Assembly (NCBI GenBank): GCA_023423715.1
Contig: JAFAFC010000029.1
Coordinates: forward strand, 62,001-126,000
From: Bacteroidota bacterium
GTDB taxonomy: Bacteria > Bacteroidota > Bacteroidia > Flavobacteriales > Weeksellaceae
Reading direction: 5' to 3'
Length of the DNA stretch: 64,000 nucleotides
The translations under genes were made by a program, and so were the position numbers. Positions 52,276 to 60,074 of this stretch are shown in pieces (position 1 is the first letter of the stretch; each line of letters begins with the position of its first letter). The notes under the pieces were generated by a model. It saw only the letters and a list, made by a program, of their open reading frames with translations, was not told the origin of the DNA and did no database searches.

Positions 52276-52836
52276 CAATTTATCCAACGGCTTTCTTTTA
52301 CCTTCTTTTATTTGTTTGAAATAGCTCGGTGTCAGTCCTGTTACTTTTTTGAACTGGTTGCTTAAATAGGCTACACTCGAATAGTTCAGACGAAAGGCAA
52401 TTTCACTCAAAGACAGTTCATCATATACCAACAGCTCTTTTACTTTTTCTACTTTTTGGGCAATAAAGTATTTTTCAATAGTAATACCCTCCACCTCCGA
52501 AAAGAGATTGGATAGGTAATTATAATCGTGGTGCAATTGACTACTTAATACATCTGAAAGATTGGATTTGGTGTCATTGTCCTGATGATGCACAAGGTCA
52601 ATAATTATATTTTTTATCTTTTCAATGATGCGGCTTTTTTTATCGTCAATGAGTTCAAAGCCCAATGGAATTAAAACCTTATCTAAATTATTTTTTTCTT
52701 CTGGTGTAATCTCTTTATCCAATGTTACCTCTCCAAGTTTGATTTTTTTTACAGTCAAACCTAATTTATCCAATTCATTTTGCACCACCATAATACAGCG
52801 GTTGCAAACCATATTTTTAATAAAGAGTGTATTCAT
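52273..52836 (-). CDS. AraC-family regulator with N-terminal HMA-like metal site
   Basis: 187-residue regulator. Residues about 1-70 resemble an HMA fold with IKNMVCNRCIMVVQNEL (Cys10, Cys13), and the C-terminal part is an AraC-type double HTH with LSEIAFRLNYSSVAYLSNQF and TGLTPSYFKQI. Likely senses Cu(I) through the CxxC and activates the copper genes. The gene ends inside the copper ATPase operator region and is preceded by two 16-base repeats. Sensor function is inferred. Confidence 0.9.
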   Translation of the reverse strand: MNTLFIKNMVCNRCIMVVQNELDKLGLTVKKIKLGEVTLDKEITPEEKNNLDKVLIPLGFELIDDKKSRIIEKIKNIIIDLVHHQDNDTKSNLSDVLSSQLHHDYNYLSNLFSEVEGITIEKYFIAQKVEKVKELLVYDELSLSEIAFRLNYSSVAYLSNQFKKVTGLTPSYFKQIKEGKRKPLDKL

Positions 52837-52858
52837 ATATACCTTTTTACGACCTTAA

Positions 52859-52866
52859 CAAAGGTA
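52859..52866 (-). promoter_or_regulatory. -7 promoter box of the AraC-type regulator gene
   Basis: The reverse strand reads TACCTTTG, exact TAnnTTTG, 23 bases before the ATG. Confidence 0.6.
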
Positions 52867-52894
52867 CAAATTAATCTTTGGCATTATATCTTTT

Positions 52895-52930
52895 AACGCC
52901 AAATCCTGCCTCTCAACGCCAAATCCTGCC
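52895..52930. repeat. tandem 16-base repeats upstream of the AraC-type gene
   Basis: AACGCCAAATCCTGCC occurs exactly twice (52895-52910 and 52915-52930), period 20 bases, about two helical turns, lying roughly 40-75 bases upstream of the regulator's expected start site and ahead of the divergent DUF1896 gene. Candidate binding site for a regulator of either gene. Confidence 0.75.
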
Positions 52931-53000
52931 ACATCTTCAAAGGCACTTATCTACTGCTATAATTTTAGGCTTCAAGTAAAATTCTAAACAAAATTATAGT

Positions 53001-53438
53001 ATGGATACACAGCAAAAAGACCTATCGTATTTCAGGTTACGATTACAAGAATTATTAAATACCAGCTTCCCCGAAAAAGCAAACGACCAAAAATTTGTTG
53101 AGCAACGTTCTTCGTGGGCTGCCAATGCCTACGAGGGGGCTTTTAGTTCGGGAAACGCTATTGAGCAATGCAACGAAATAGCCAATTACATACTTTTTGA
53201 GGGCTTGCATTTCTCCAAATTCGATACCGTGTTTCAGGTGGTATGCAATGAGTTTGATACCATAATGGCAGATGAGGAACTGCGACCGTTCTCCCTTAAA
53301 ATGTTTCCTGTTTGCGAGCCTGTTTTCTCCGGCTATGAACTAACCGATGATTTCGCATACGGTTATGAGTTTGACCTGCTCTATACCGAAATAACCGGAA
53401 CTATCGCAATATGGATAGAGGAAAATGGGCTTCAGTAA
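53001..53438 (+). CDS. DUF1896 family protein
   Basis: 145-residue cytoplasmic protein of the DUF1896 family, found in CTnDOT-type elements next to the giant helicase. Features are LSYFRLRLQELLNTSFPEKAND and a C-terminal acidic/aromatic part (GYELTDDFAYGYEFDLLYTEITGTIAIWIE). Its last 14 bases overlap the next gene, implying coupled translation. Function is unknown. Confidence 0.9.
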   Translation: MDTQQKDLSYFRLRLQELLNTSFPEKANDQKFVEQRSSWAANAYEGAFSSGNAIEQCNEIANYILFEGLHFSKFDTVFQVVCNEFDTIMADEELRPFSLKMFPVCEPVFSGYELTDDFAYGYEFDLLYTEITGTIAIWIEENGLQ

Positions 53439-56400
53439 AAAGCAACATCTCCAACAGAACATTGATGCCCTACGAATTGCTTTTAAACTTGAAAAGGAGA
53501 AACGACAAGCCACCGTAGGCGAAAGACTGCTAATGATGCAATACAGCGGATTTGGCGGTCTTAAATTCGTTCTGAACCCCATAGCGAATGAAATAGACAT
53601 CAATCATTGGAGAAAGACCGAACACGACTTTTTTCCGATTACGCAGGAACTCCACCAGCTACTCAAAGAAAATTCCGAAGACGAGAAACAATACCGCAGG
53701 TATGTGGACAGTATGAAAAGCTCCGTACTTACGGCTTTTTATACACCGCCACAGGTAATAGATGCGATTTCCGCAACCTTGCGTGAAAGCGGTCTGAATA
53801 TTGATAAATTCCTTGAACCCTCCGCAGGTATCGGCTCATTCATACAATCCTTTTCGGAAAACCAACAAAGTGTTACCGCTTATGAAAAGGATTTGCTGAC
53901 AGGTAAGATTTTAAAACAGCTTTATCCCGATAGCAATATTCGTATAAGTGGTTTTGAGGAAATACCCGAAAAGGAACAAAACAGCTATGATGTAATCGCC
54001 AGTAATATACCGTTCGGCGATACTTCCGTCTTTGATTTATCCTATTCCCGAAGCAAGGACAGTGCAAAAGTACAGGCAGCCCGAAGCATACACAATTACT
54101 TCTTTTTGAAAGGTGCTGATATGCTCCGTGAGGGCGGTTTGTTGGCTTACATTACTTCGCAGGGTATTCTCAATAGCCCAAAGAACGAACCGATACGCAG
54201 GGCGTTGATGAGGGATAATAATTTAGTTTCAGTAGTTCGGTTGCCCAATAACCTGTTTACGGAATATGCAGGAACGGAGGTTGGCAGTGATTTGATTATT
54301 CTGCAAAAGAACACAGCAAAACAAAGTCTGACCGAAAGGGAAGATCTGTTTTGCCAAAGCAGGCAAACAGAATACAATACTCCGGGCAATGCACTCTTTC
54401 AGGACAGCACAAGAATTGTGCATACCGATAGAAAATTAGATACCGACCCTTACGGACAACCTGCACTCATCTATATTCATAAAGACGGCGTTAACGGAAT
54501 TGCCAAAGACCTCAAACAAATGCTTTCCGAAGATTTTGGAAAACATCTGAATTTGAGTTTATATAGAGGCGAACGGAACGATGAGCCTGTAATACAAATT
54601 CCAGCTACTCCAAAGGTAACACCTCCAATTGTCGAACCTGTAACCATTCAGGCAGAAATACAACCTTTATCAATCAATCGGGAAAGCCCGCAGGAATTAA
54701 AACAATTAAGCATTTTCGACCTGTTTGAAAATACGGACGAACCTGTAATGGTTGTTGCTCCGCCCAAAAGAACGACACAAGTTAAAAGGCAAAGCACCAA
54801 TAAAAGAAGAGGTGCAATGGGTCGCCAACCTGACCTGTTCAGTAGTGCGATACAACAACCTTATACACCTCCGATTACCAATAGAACTGCCAACGGAAGC
54901 CCATCTACCAATGGCAAAAAACAGGAAGCCATCGGCGACCTGTTTTCGGGTATCAACGGGAATGGCCAAGCTGATAAGCCAGCCGTTCCCGACACCATTC
55001 CCGACACCATTCCCGACACCATTCCCGAACCTGCTATGTATAGTGGCAAACTGCATCCGTTCCACCGTAACGATAGCCTTGTCGTGGATAATGGTTGGGT
55101 CGGTCATCTGCAAGATGTAGATACATCAGACGGTACGGCAGTTTTCCACCCTTTGCAATTACCGACTTTACAGAAAGCAAGAGCCGAAGCGTATATCGAG
55201 GTGCGTGATATTTACCAACAGCTTTACACTAACGAAGCAGAGCTTCAGACCGAACACAAAGAAGAAAGGGAAAACCTTAACCGCCTTTACGATGCCTTTA
55301 TCAAAAAGTACGGCAACCTTAACAGTGCCGATAATGTAAAATTGATTAAAACTGACAGTTCCGGTAAGGAAATCCCTTATTTGGAACGTGTTATTGGGGG
55401 TGTTGTACACAAAGCCGATATATTCAGCCGTCCTGTAAGTTTCTCCACCTTAACAATAGCAACGGACAATCCCGAAGAAGCGTTAGCGGCTTCGCTGAAC
55501 AAATACGGAAGCGTGGATTTGGACTATATGTCCGAAATCAGCGGTATGACGGACGATGCTTTGAAAGAAGCATTGCACGGTCGTATTTACTACAATCCTC
55601 TGCAAAAGGAATATGAAATATCCGAACGCTGGATTGCAGGGAACGTAGTAGAGAAAGCCCAAGAGGTCAAAGCGTATCTCGAACGCAATCCCGATGATAC
55701 CGAAGCCAAAGCAAGCCTTACAGTCATAGAAGAAGCCCGACCAAGGCGAATTGAGTTTGAGGAACTCGATTTTAATTTGGGCGAACGCTGGATACCCACA
55801 GGTATTTATGCCCGATTTGCTTCACATCTTTTTGATACGGACGTACTCGTTCATTACTCTGAAAGCTCCGATGACTTTTCAGTAAAATGCGACCGTAAGA
55901 ATTTGCATATATGGGAGAAATATGCTGTCAAAGCTGAAAGCCGGACGTTTGATGGGATTGCCCTGTTCAAACACGCCCTTGTCAATACCACGCCTGATAT
56001 TACCAAAAAAATTACGGTTGGCGACCAAGAGGTCAAGGTGCGGGATATGGAAGCCATACAAATGGCGAATACCAAGATTGATGAAATCCGTACCGCCTTT
56101 ACCGATTGGCTCCACGCCCAAAACGATGAGTTTAAAAGCAGGCTGACAGACCAATACAACGATACGTTTAACTGCTTCGTCCGACCGAACTATGACGGAA
56201 GCCATCAGGACTTTCCGGGCTTAGACCGTAAGGCGTTGGGCATTGAAGACCTGTATTCAAGCCAAAAGGACACCGTTTGGATGATAAAGCTGAACAACGG
56301 GGCAATTTGTGACCACGAAGTAGGTGCAGGAAAAACCCTTGTGATGTGTACGGCAGCACAGGAAATGAAACGTTTGGGACTGGCACACAAACCGATGATT

Positions 56401-58863
56401 ATCGGGCTGAAAAGCAATGTTCACGAAATTGCAGAAGCCTACCGCACTGCCTATCCACACGCTAAAATCCTGTTTCCGGGCAAAGAAGATTTTACGCCCC
56501 AAAAACGCCTGCGGATATTCGGCGATATTAAAAACAACGATTGGGATTGTGTTATTCTGACACACGACCAATTCGGAATGATACCGCAGTCGCCCGAAAT
56601 TCAAAAAGAAATACTCCAAATAGAATTAGACAGCGTAGAGCGTAACCTCGATGCACTGCAATCGCAAGGAAAGGAAGTTACCAGAGGTATGCTTGCCGGA
56701 GTAATCAAGCGGAAAGAAAACCTTGAAGTCAAACTCAAAACCCTGCAACACGATATTGAAAATCGTAAAGATGATGTGGTGGATTTTAAGATGATGGGCA
56801 TTGACCATTTGTTCGTTGATGAAAGCCACCAATTCAAGAACCTAATGTTCAATACAAGACATACAAGGGTTGCCGGATTGGGCAATGTGGACGGTAGCCA
56901 AAAGGCATTGAACCTGCTCTTTGCTATCCGTACCATTCAGGAACGCATCAATGCGGATATGGGAGCGACCTTTCTTTCAGGGACTACCATCAGCAACTCA
57001 CTAACGGAACTGTACCTACTTTTTAAGTACCTGCGACCAAGAGCATTGGAAAAACAGGGCATTCATTCTTTTGATGCGTGGGCGGCTATCTATGCAAGGA
57101 AAACAACCGATTATGAATTTTCTGTTGCTAACAACATTGTGGCAAAAGAGCGTTTCCGCTACTTTATCAAAGTGCCGGAGTTGGCACAATTCTACTCGGA
57201 AATCACAGATTACCGAACGGCAAAAGATATAGGCATTGACCGCCCCAACAAGAACGAGGTATTGTATAACATACCGCCTACTCCAGACCAGGAAGATTTT
57301 ATCAAAAAACTAATGGAGTTTGCCAAAACTGGAAATGCAGAACTGTTGGGCAGACCTAAATTAAGTGCAAGCGAAGAAAAAGCAAAGATGCTTATCGCTA
57401 CTGATTATGCCCGTAAGATGTCGCTCGATATGCGTATGGTAAGCGGTATGTACGAAGACCACCCCGATAATAAGGCTTCGCATTGTGCGGCAAACATTGC
57501 CAAGTATTACAACCAATACAATGCACAGAAAGGAACGCAATTCGTTTTCTCCGATTTGGGAACCTACAAGCCGGGCGAATGGAATGTGTACTCCGAAATC
57601 AAACGCAAGCTCGTGGAAGACCACGGCATACCTGCACACGAAGTCCGGTTTATACAGGAGGCTAAAAATGATAAGCAACGTAAGGAGCTTATCAAAGGAA
57701 TGAACGAGGGTAAAATACGTGTGCTGTTCGGTTCTACAAGTATGTTGGGTACAGGCGTAAATGCACAGAAAAGAGCCGTTGCCGTTCATCATCTGGATAC
57801 ACCTTGGCGACCAAGCGACCTTGCCCAAAGGGACGGTCGGGCAGTCCGAAAAGGCAATGAGATTGCCAAGTTCTTTGCCGACAACAAAGTAGATGTAATT
57901 ATCTATGCCGTAGAAAAATCACTGGATAGCTACAAGTTTAACCTGCTGTACAATAAACAGCTATTTATAGACCAATTAAAAAACAACAATCTCGGCAAAC
58001 GGACTATTGACGAGGGCAGTATGGACGAAAAATCGGGAATGAACTTTTCGGAATACGTGGCTATCCTTTCGGGAAATACCGACTTGTTGGATAAAGCTAA
58101 ATTAGAAAAACAGATTGCGGGATTAGAAAGCGAAAAACAGGCGTTCAACCGTTCAAAGTATAGTGCGAAGTACAAATTGGAAGACTATACGGCTGAACTT
58201 GATAAAGCCCAATCCCGCTTTGACCGTATGAGCCTTGATTGGGAAAATTTACAGCAACGCTTACAAAAGCGTTCGGACGGTACAATCGCAAATCCTGTAC
58301 AGTTGGACGGTTTACCGCCCAATGCGGATATAAAACAAATCGGTGCAAAACTCAACCAGCTTGCGGACAAAGCCCGTACCGGAGGTCAATATGAAGAAAT
58401 CGGCAGTTTGTACGGATTTACGCTGTTGGTAAAAACCGAAATGTCCGAAAAGGAGGGCGTGGATATACGGGTAAACCGCTTTTTAGTGCAGGGAGAGTGC
58501 AATATCAAATATACCTACAACAACGGTTTAATTGCTAAAGATGAGAAGCTGGCGGCTATGAACTTCCTTAATGCACTGGAGAAATTGCCCGGCTATATCG
58601 AACAGGAGCAAAAGAAAATTGCGGAAACACAAAAAGATTTACCTGTTCTTCAGGAAGTGGTTAATGGTACGTGGTCTAAGGAAAACCGATTGAGTGAACT
58701 CAAAACGGAATTGGCTGCCATTGAACGGAAGATACAGTTGTCTATAACGTCTGAAGCTAAAGAAGAAACACCTAAACAGGTCGAAAAACAGAAAGAAGCT
58801 CCAAACATTTCGGAGAATATTGTACGGACGAAAGGTATTCACTTACCCCGTGGGGTATTATAA
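53425..58863 (+). CDS. N6-methylase/SNF2-helicase fusion protein of the mobile element
   Basis: 1812-residue protein. The N-terminal part has a methylase-type SAM fold with EPSAGIGSF (from Glu131) and an atypical motif IV NIPF (Asn194; NPPF/NPPY is usual), so methylation may be lost or altered. The middle contains a Pro/Gln-rich linker with an in-frame PDTI triplet repeat. The C-terminal half is an SF2/SNF2-like helicase with GAGKT (967-971), DESH (1132-1135) and the motif VI region QRDGRAVRKGN (from 1468), then a coiled-coil tail. Typical CTn-type conjugative-element protein, role unknown. Confidence 0.92.
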   Translation: MGFSKKQHLQQNIDALRIAFKLEKEKRQATVGERLLMMQYSGFGGLKFVLNPIANEIDINHWRKTEHDFFPITQELHQLLKENSEDEKQYRRYVDSMKSSVLTAFYTPPQVIDAISATLRESGLNIDKFLEPSAGIGSFIQSFSENQQSVTAYEKDLLTGKILKQLYPDSNIRISGFEEIPEKEQNSYDVIASNIPFGDTSVFDLSYSRSKDSAKVQAARSIHNYFFLKGADMLREGGLLAYITSQGILNSPKNEPIRRALMRDNNLVSVVRLPNNLFTEYAGTEVGSDLIILQKNTAKQSLTEREDLFCQSRQTEYNTPGNALFQDSTRIVHTDRKLDTDPYGQPALIYIHKDGVNGIAKDLKQMLSEDFGKHLNLSLYRGERNDEPVIQIPATPKVTPPIVEPVTIQAEIQPLSINRESPQELKQLSIFDLFENTDEPVMVVAPPKRTTQVKRQSTNKRRGAMGRQPDLFSSAIQQPYTPPITNRTANGSPSTNGKKQEAIGDLFSGINGNGQADKPAVPDTIPDTIPDTIPEPAMYSGKLHPFHRNDSLVVDNGWVGHLQDVDTSDGTAVFHPLQLPTLQKARAEAYIEVRDIYQQLYTNEAELQTEHKEERENLNRLYDAFIKKYGNLNSADNVKLIKTDSSGKEIPYLERVIGGVVHKADIFSRPVSFSTLTIATDNPEEALAASLNKYGSVDLDYMSEISGMTDDALKEALHGRIYYNPLQKEYEISERWIAGNVVEKAQEVKAYLERNPDDTEAKASLTVIEEARPRRIEFEELDFNLGERWIPTGIYARFASHLFDTDVLVHYSESSDDFSVKCDRKNLHIWEKYAVKAESRTFDGIALFKHALVNTTPDITKKITVGDQEVKVRDMEAIQMANTKIDEIRTAFTDWLHAQNDEFKSRLTDQYNDTFNCFVRPNYDGSHQDFPGLDRKALGIEDLYSSQKDTVWMIKLNNGAICDHEVGAGKTLVMCTAAQEMKRLGLAHKPMIIGLKSNVHEIAEAYRTAYPHAKILFPGKEDFTPQKRLRIFGDIKNNDWDCVILTHDQFGMIPQSPEIQKEILQIELDSVERNLDALQSQGKEVTRGMLAGVIKRKENLEVKLKTLQHDIENRKDDVVDFKMMGIDHLFVDESHQFKNLMFNTRHTRVAGLGNVDGSQKALNLLFAIRTIQERINADMGATFLSGTTISNSLTELYLLFKYLRPRALEKQGIHSFDAWAAIYARKTTDYEFSVANNIVAKERFRYFIKVPELAQFYSEITDYRTAKDIGIDRPNKNEVLYNIPPTPDQEDFIKKLMEFAKTGNAELLGRPKLSASEEKAKMLIATDYARKMSLDMRMVSGMYEDHPDNKASHCAANIAKYYNQYNAQKGTQFVFSDLGTYKPGEWNVYSEIKRKLVEDHGIPAHEVRFIQEAKNDKQRKELIKGMNEGKIRVLFGSTSMLGTGVNAQKRAVAVHHLDTPWRPSDLAQRDGRAVRKGNEIAKFFADNKVDVIIYAVEKSLDSYKFNLLYNKQLFIDQLKNNNLGKRTIDEGSMDEKSGMNFSEYVAILSGNTDLLDKAKLEKQIAGLESEKQAFNRSKYSAKYKLEDYTAELDKAQSRFDRMSLDWENLQQRLQKRSDGTIANPVQLDGLPPNADIKQIGAKLNQLADKARTGGQYEEIGSLYGFTLLVKTEMSEKEGVDIRVNRFLVQGECNIKYTYNNGLIAKDEKLAAMNFLNALEKLPGYIEQEQKKIAETQKDLPVLQEVVNGTWSKENRLSELKTELAAIERKIQLSITSEAKEETPKQVEKQKEAPNISENIVRTKGIHLPRGVL
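54988..55023 (+). repeat. three 12-base tandem repeats in the helicase gene
   Basis: CCCGACACCATT repeats exactly three times (54988-54999, 55000-55011, 55012-55023), encoding PDTI three times in the linker between methylase-like and helicase parts. Unit number may vary among relatives. Confidence 0.9.
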
Positions 58864-58879
58864 TATGTAAAAGTATCCG

Positions 58880-59707
58880 CTACATTTCTTCCTGTTCATC
58901 CATTTTCCTAATCAAAGCATCCCGTAAGCTGTCAAGAAATTTTGTTCGGTTTATTTTTCGGGATTTAAGTTCCATAAATGTATGATAAAAGTCGCCCAAA
59001 TCAACATTAAAAGCACGTTCAAATGTTTTGGCAATAACTTTAATATCTGCATTTCCATTGTCAAGCACAGCTTGCGAATGCAGTGCATAAATCAATTCTA
59101 TGAGTGCTGTTTTGCTCCCTGTCCAATTTAAATTCGGCAGGTCTGTTGATTTTTCTCTATACGCAGTGTTGTGAAGCTGGTCTTCAAGATAGACTTGTAT
59201 CAGGTCATTGGCTATAATCTTTGCCACTTTGTAATCGTGGGAAGTGGAAAAGTTGCGGTCTGCCTCAAAATAAAACGTGTCTAAACTTAGCTTAATATCG
59301 TACTTGCCCCGTACAAAGAGCTTATCGTCAATAAAAGAATTATTGGTTCGGTAATATTTATAAAATTCAAGGTTGTTGTCAAAATACCTTTTGAGTTTTC
59401 TCAATTCATCATTTAGGTATTTCCTAATAGGTTTTGCACCGTAAGGCTTTTTTGTTTCGATTTTATAAACAGCGTTATAGTAAATCAATTTGGAAACAAG
59501 GGCAGGTTTCTGGTGTTTGAAAAAATAAATTTCCTCCTGTTGGTTTTTAAACCCTATATCCAGCACGTGTTGCTTTAATTCAGAAATTTTTGCTAAAATG
59601 AGTTTAATAGCTTTCTCATAAGAAACTAATAAGTCGCTCTGTTCAAAGTGCAACTTATTTATTTCTTCTTCTAAATTTTCGATTGCTTGTTTGTAATATA
59701 CTGTCAT
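58880..59707 (-). CDS. rteC: RteC-family regulator, second copy
   Basis: 275-residue RteC-domain protein, reverse strand. Shares with the first copy the layout FYKYYRTNNSFIDDKLF in the middle and ALIELIYALHSQ...NADIKVIAKTFERAFNVDLGDFYHTFMELKSR in the C-terminal part. It starts MTVYYKQAIENLEEEINK with a helical N terminus. It lies between the helicase gene (convergent) and the metal block. Which of the two copies controls the xis-like operon cannot be told from sequence. Confidence 0.9.
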   Translation of the reverse strand: MTVYYKQAIENLEEEINKLHFEQSDLLVSYEKAIKLILAKISELKQHVLDIGFKNQQEEIYFFKHQKPALVSKLIYYNAVYKIETKKPYGAKPIRKYLNDELRKLKRYFDNNLEFYKYYRTNNSFIDDKLFVRGKYDIKLSLDTFYFEADRNFSTSHDYKVAKIIANDLIQVYLEDQLHNTAYREKSTDLPNLNWTGSKTALIELIYALHSQAVLDNGNADIKVIAKTFERAFNVDLGDFYHTFMELKSRKINRTKFLDSLRDALIRKMDEQEEM

Positions 59708-59730
59708 TTAACTTTATGCTTGATTTGATA

Positions 59731-59760
59731 AAATGCTACTCAAAAGAGAGTAACGCATTT
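59731..59760 (-). terminator. hairpin terminator at the end of the metal block
   Basis: AAATGC-TACTC (59731-59741) pairs with GAGTA and GCATTT (59748-59760) with a small bulge, and T-rich sequence follows on both strands. It ends the reverse-strand metal operon just before the second rteC. Confidence 0.7.
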
Positions 59761-59817
59761 TTGGATTGCCTACAACTCTGTATCTACCGTATCAAAAAAA
59801 ATCTCTAATCTGCCATT

Positions 59818-60054
59818 TCAACGATGATGATGATGTTGGTGTTGATGGTGCTGAAAATTGCCTATATAATGATGATATATATGACGGACAACAGCAAAAA
59901 TTAGGAATATCAATATGGCAGAAAGGAAAATCAGCATTGTCCAATTAAGTATTCTATGACGCAATCTTTCTACCCTTTTTACAGGCTTACTTGATTGAGA
60001 AATATGCCGATTGGGGATATATTTCTTTTTTCGTTTTTTCTTTTTCCTTTTCAA
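59818..60054 (-). CDS. small His-rich single-pass membrane protein
   Basis: 78-residue protein. N terminus is very basic (KRKKKKRKKK), then one hydrophobic helix (about 38-60, MLIFLSAILIFLIFAVV), then a His-rich tail (YHHYIGNFQHHQHQHHHH, about ten His). By the positive-inside rule the tail faces the periplasm. It starts 20 bases after the P-type ATPase stop on the same strand and ends at a terminator, so it is the last gene of the metal operon. Presumed zinc, cobalt or nickel binder; family not recognised. Confidence 0.75.
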   Translation of the reverse strand: MKRKKKKRKKKYIPNRHISQSSKPVKRVERLRHRILNWTMLIFLSAILIFLIFAVVRHIYHHYIGNFQHHQHQHHHHR

Positions 60055-60074
60055 AACTCATAAATTGAAGGGGT

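Noticed and set aside
54988..55023. Tandem repeat considered as a CRISPR-like or variable-number locus
   Set aside because: Units are contiguous without spacers and stay in the protein frame, so it is a coding linker repeat.
59766..59948. 60-codon forward frame opposite the His-rich small protein gene
   Set aside because: The Asp-rich product is the antisense of His codons, and the forward frame has no operon context. The reverse gene fits the metal operon better.
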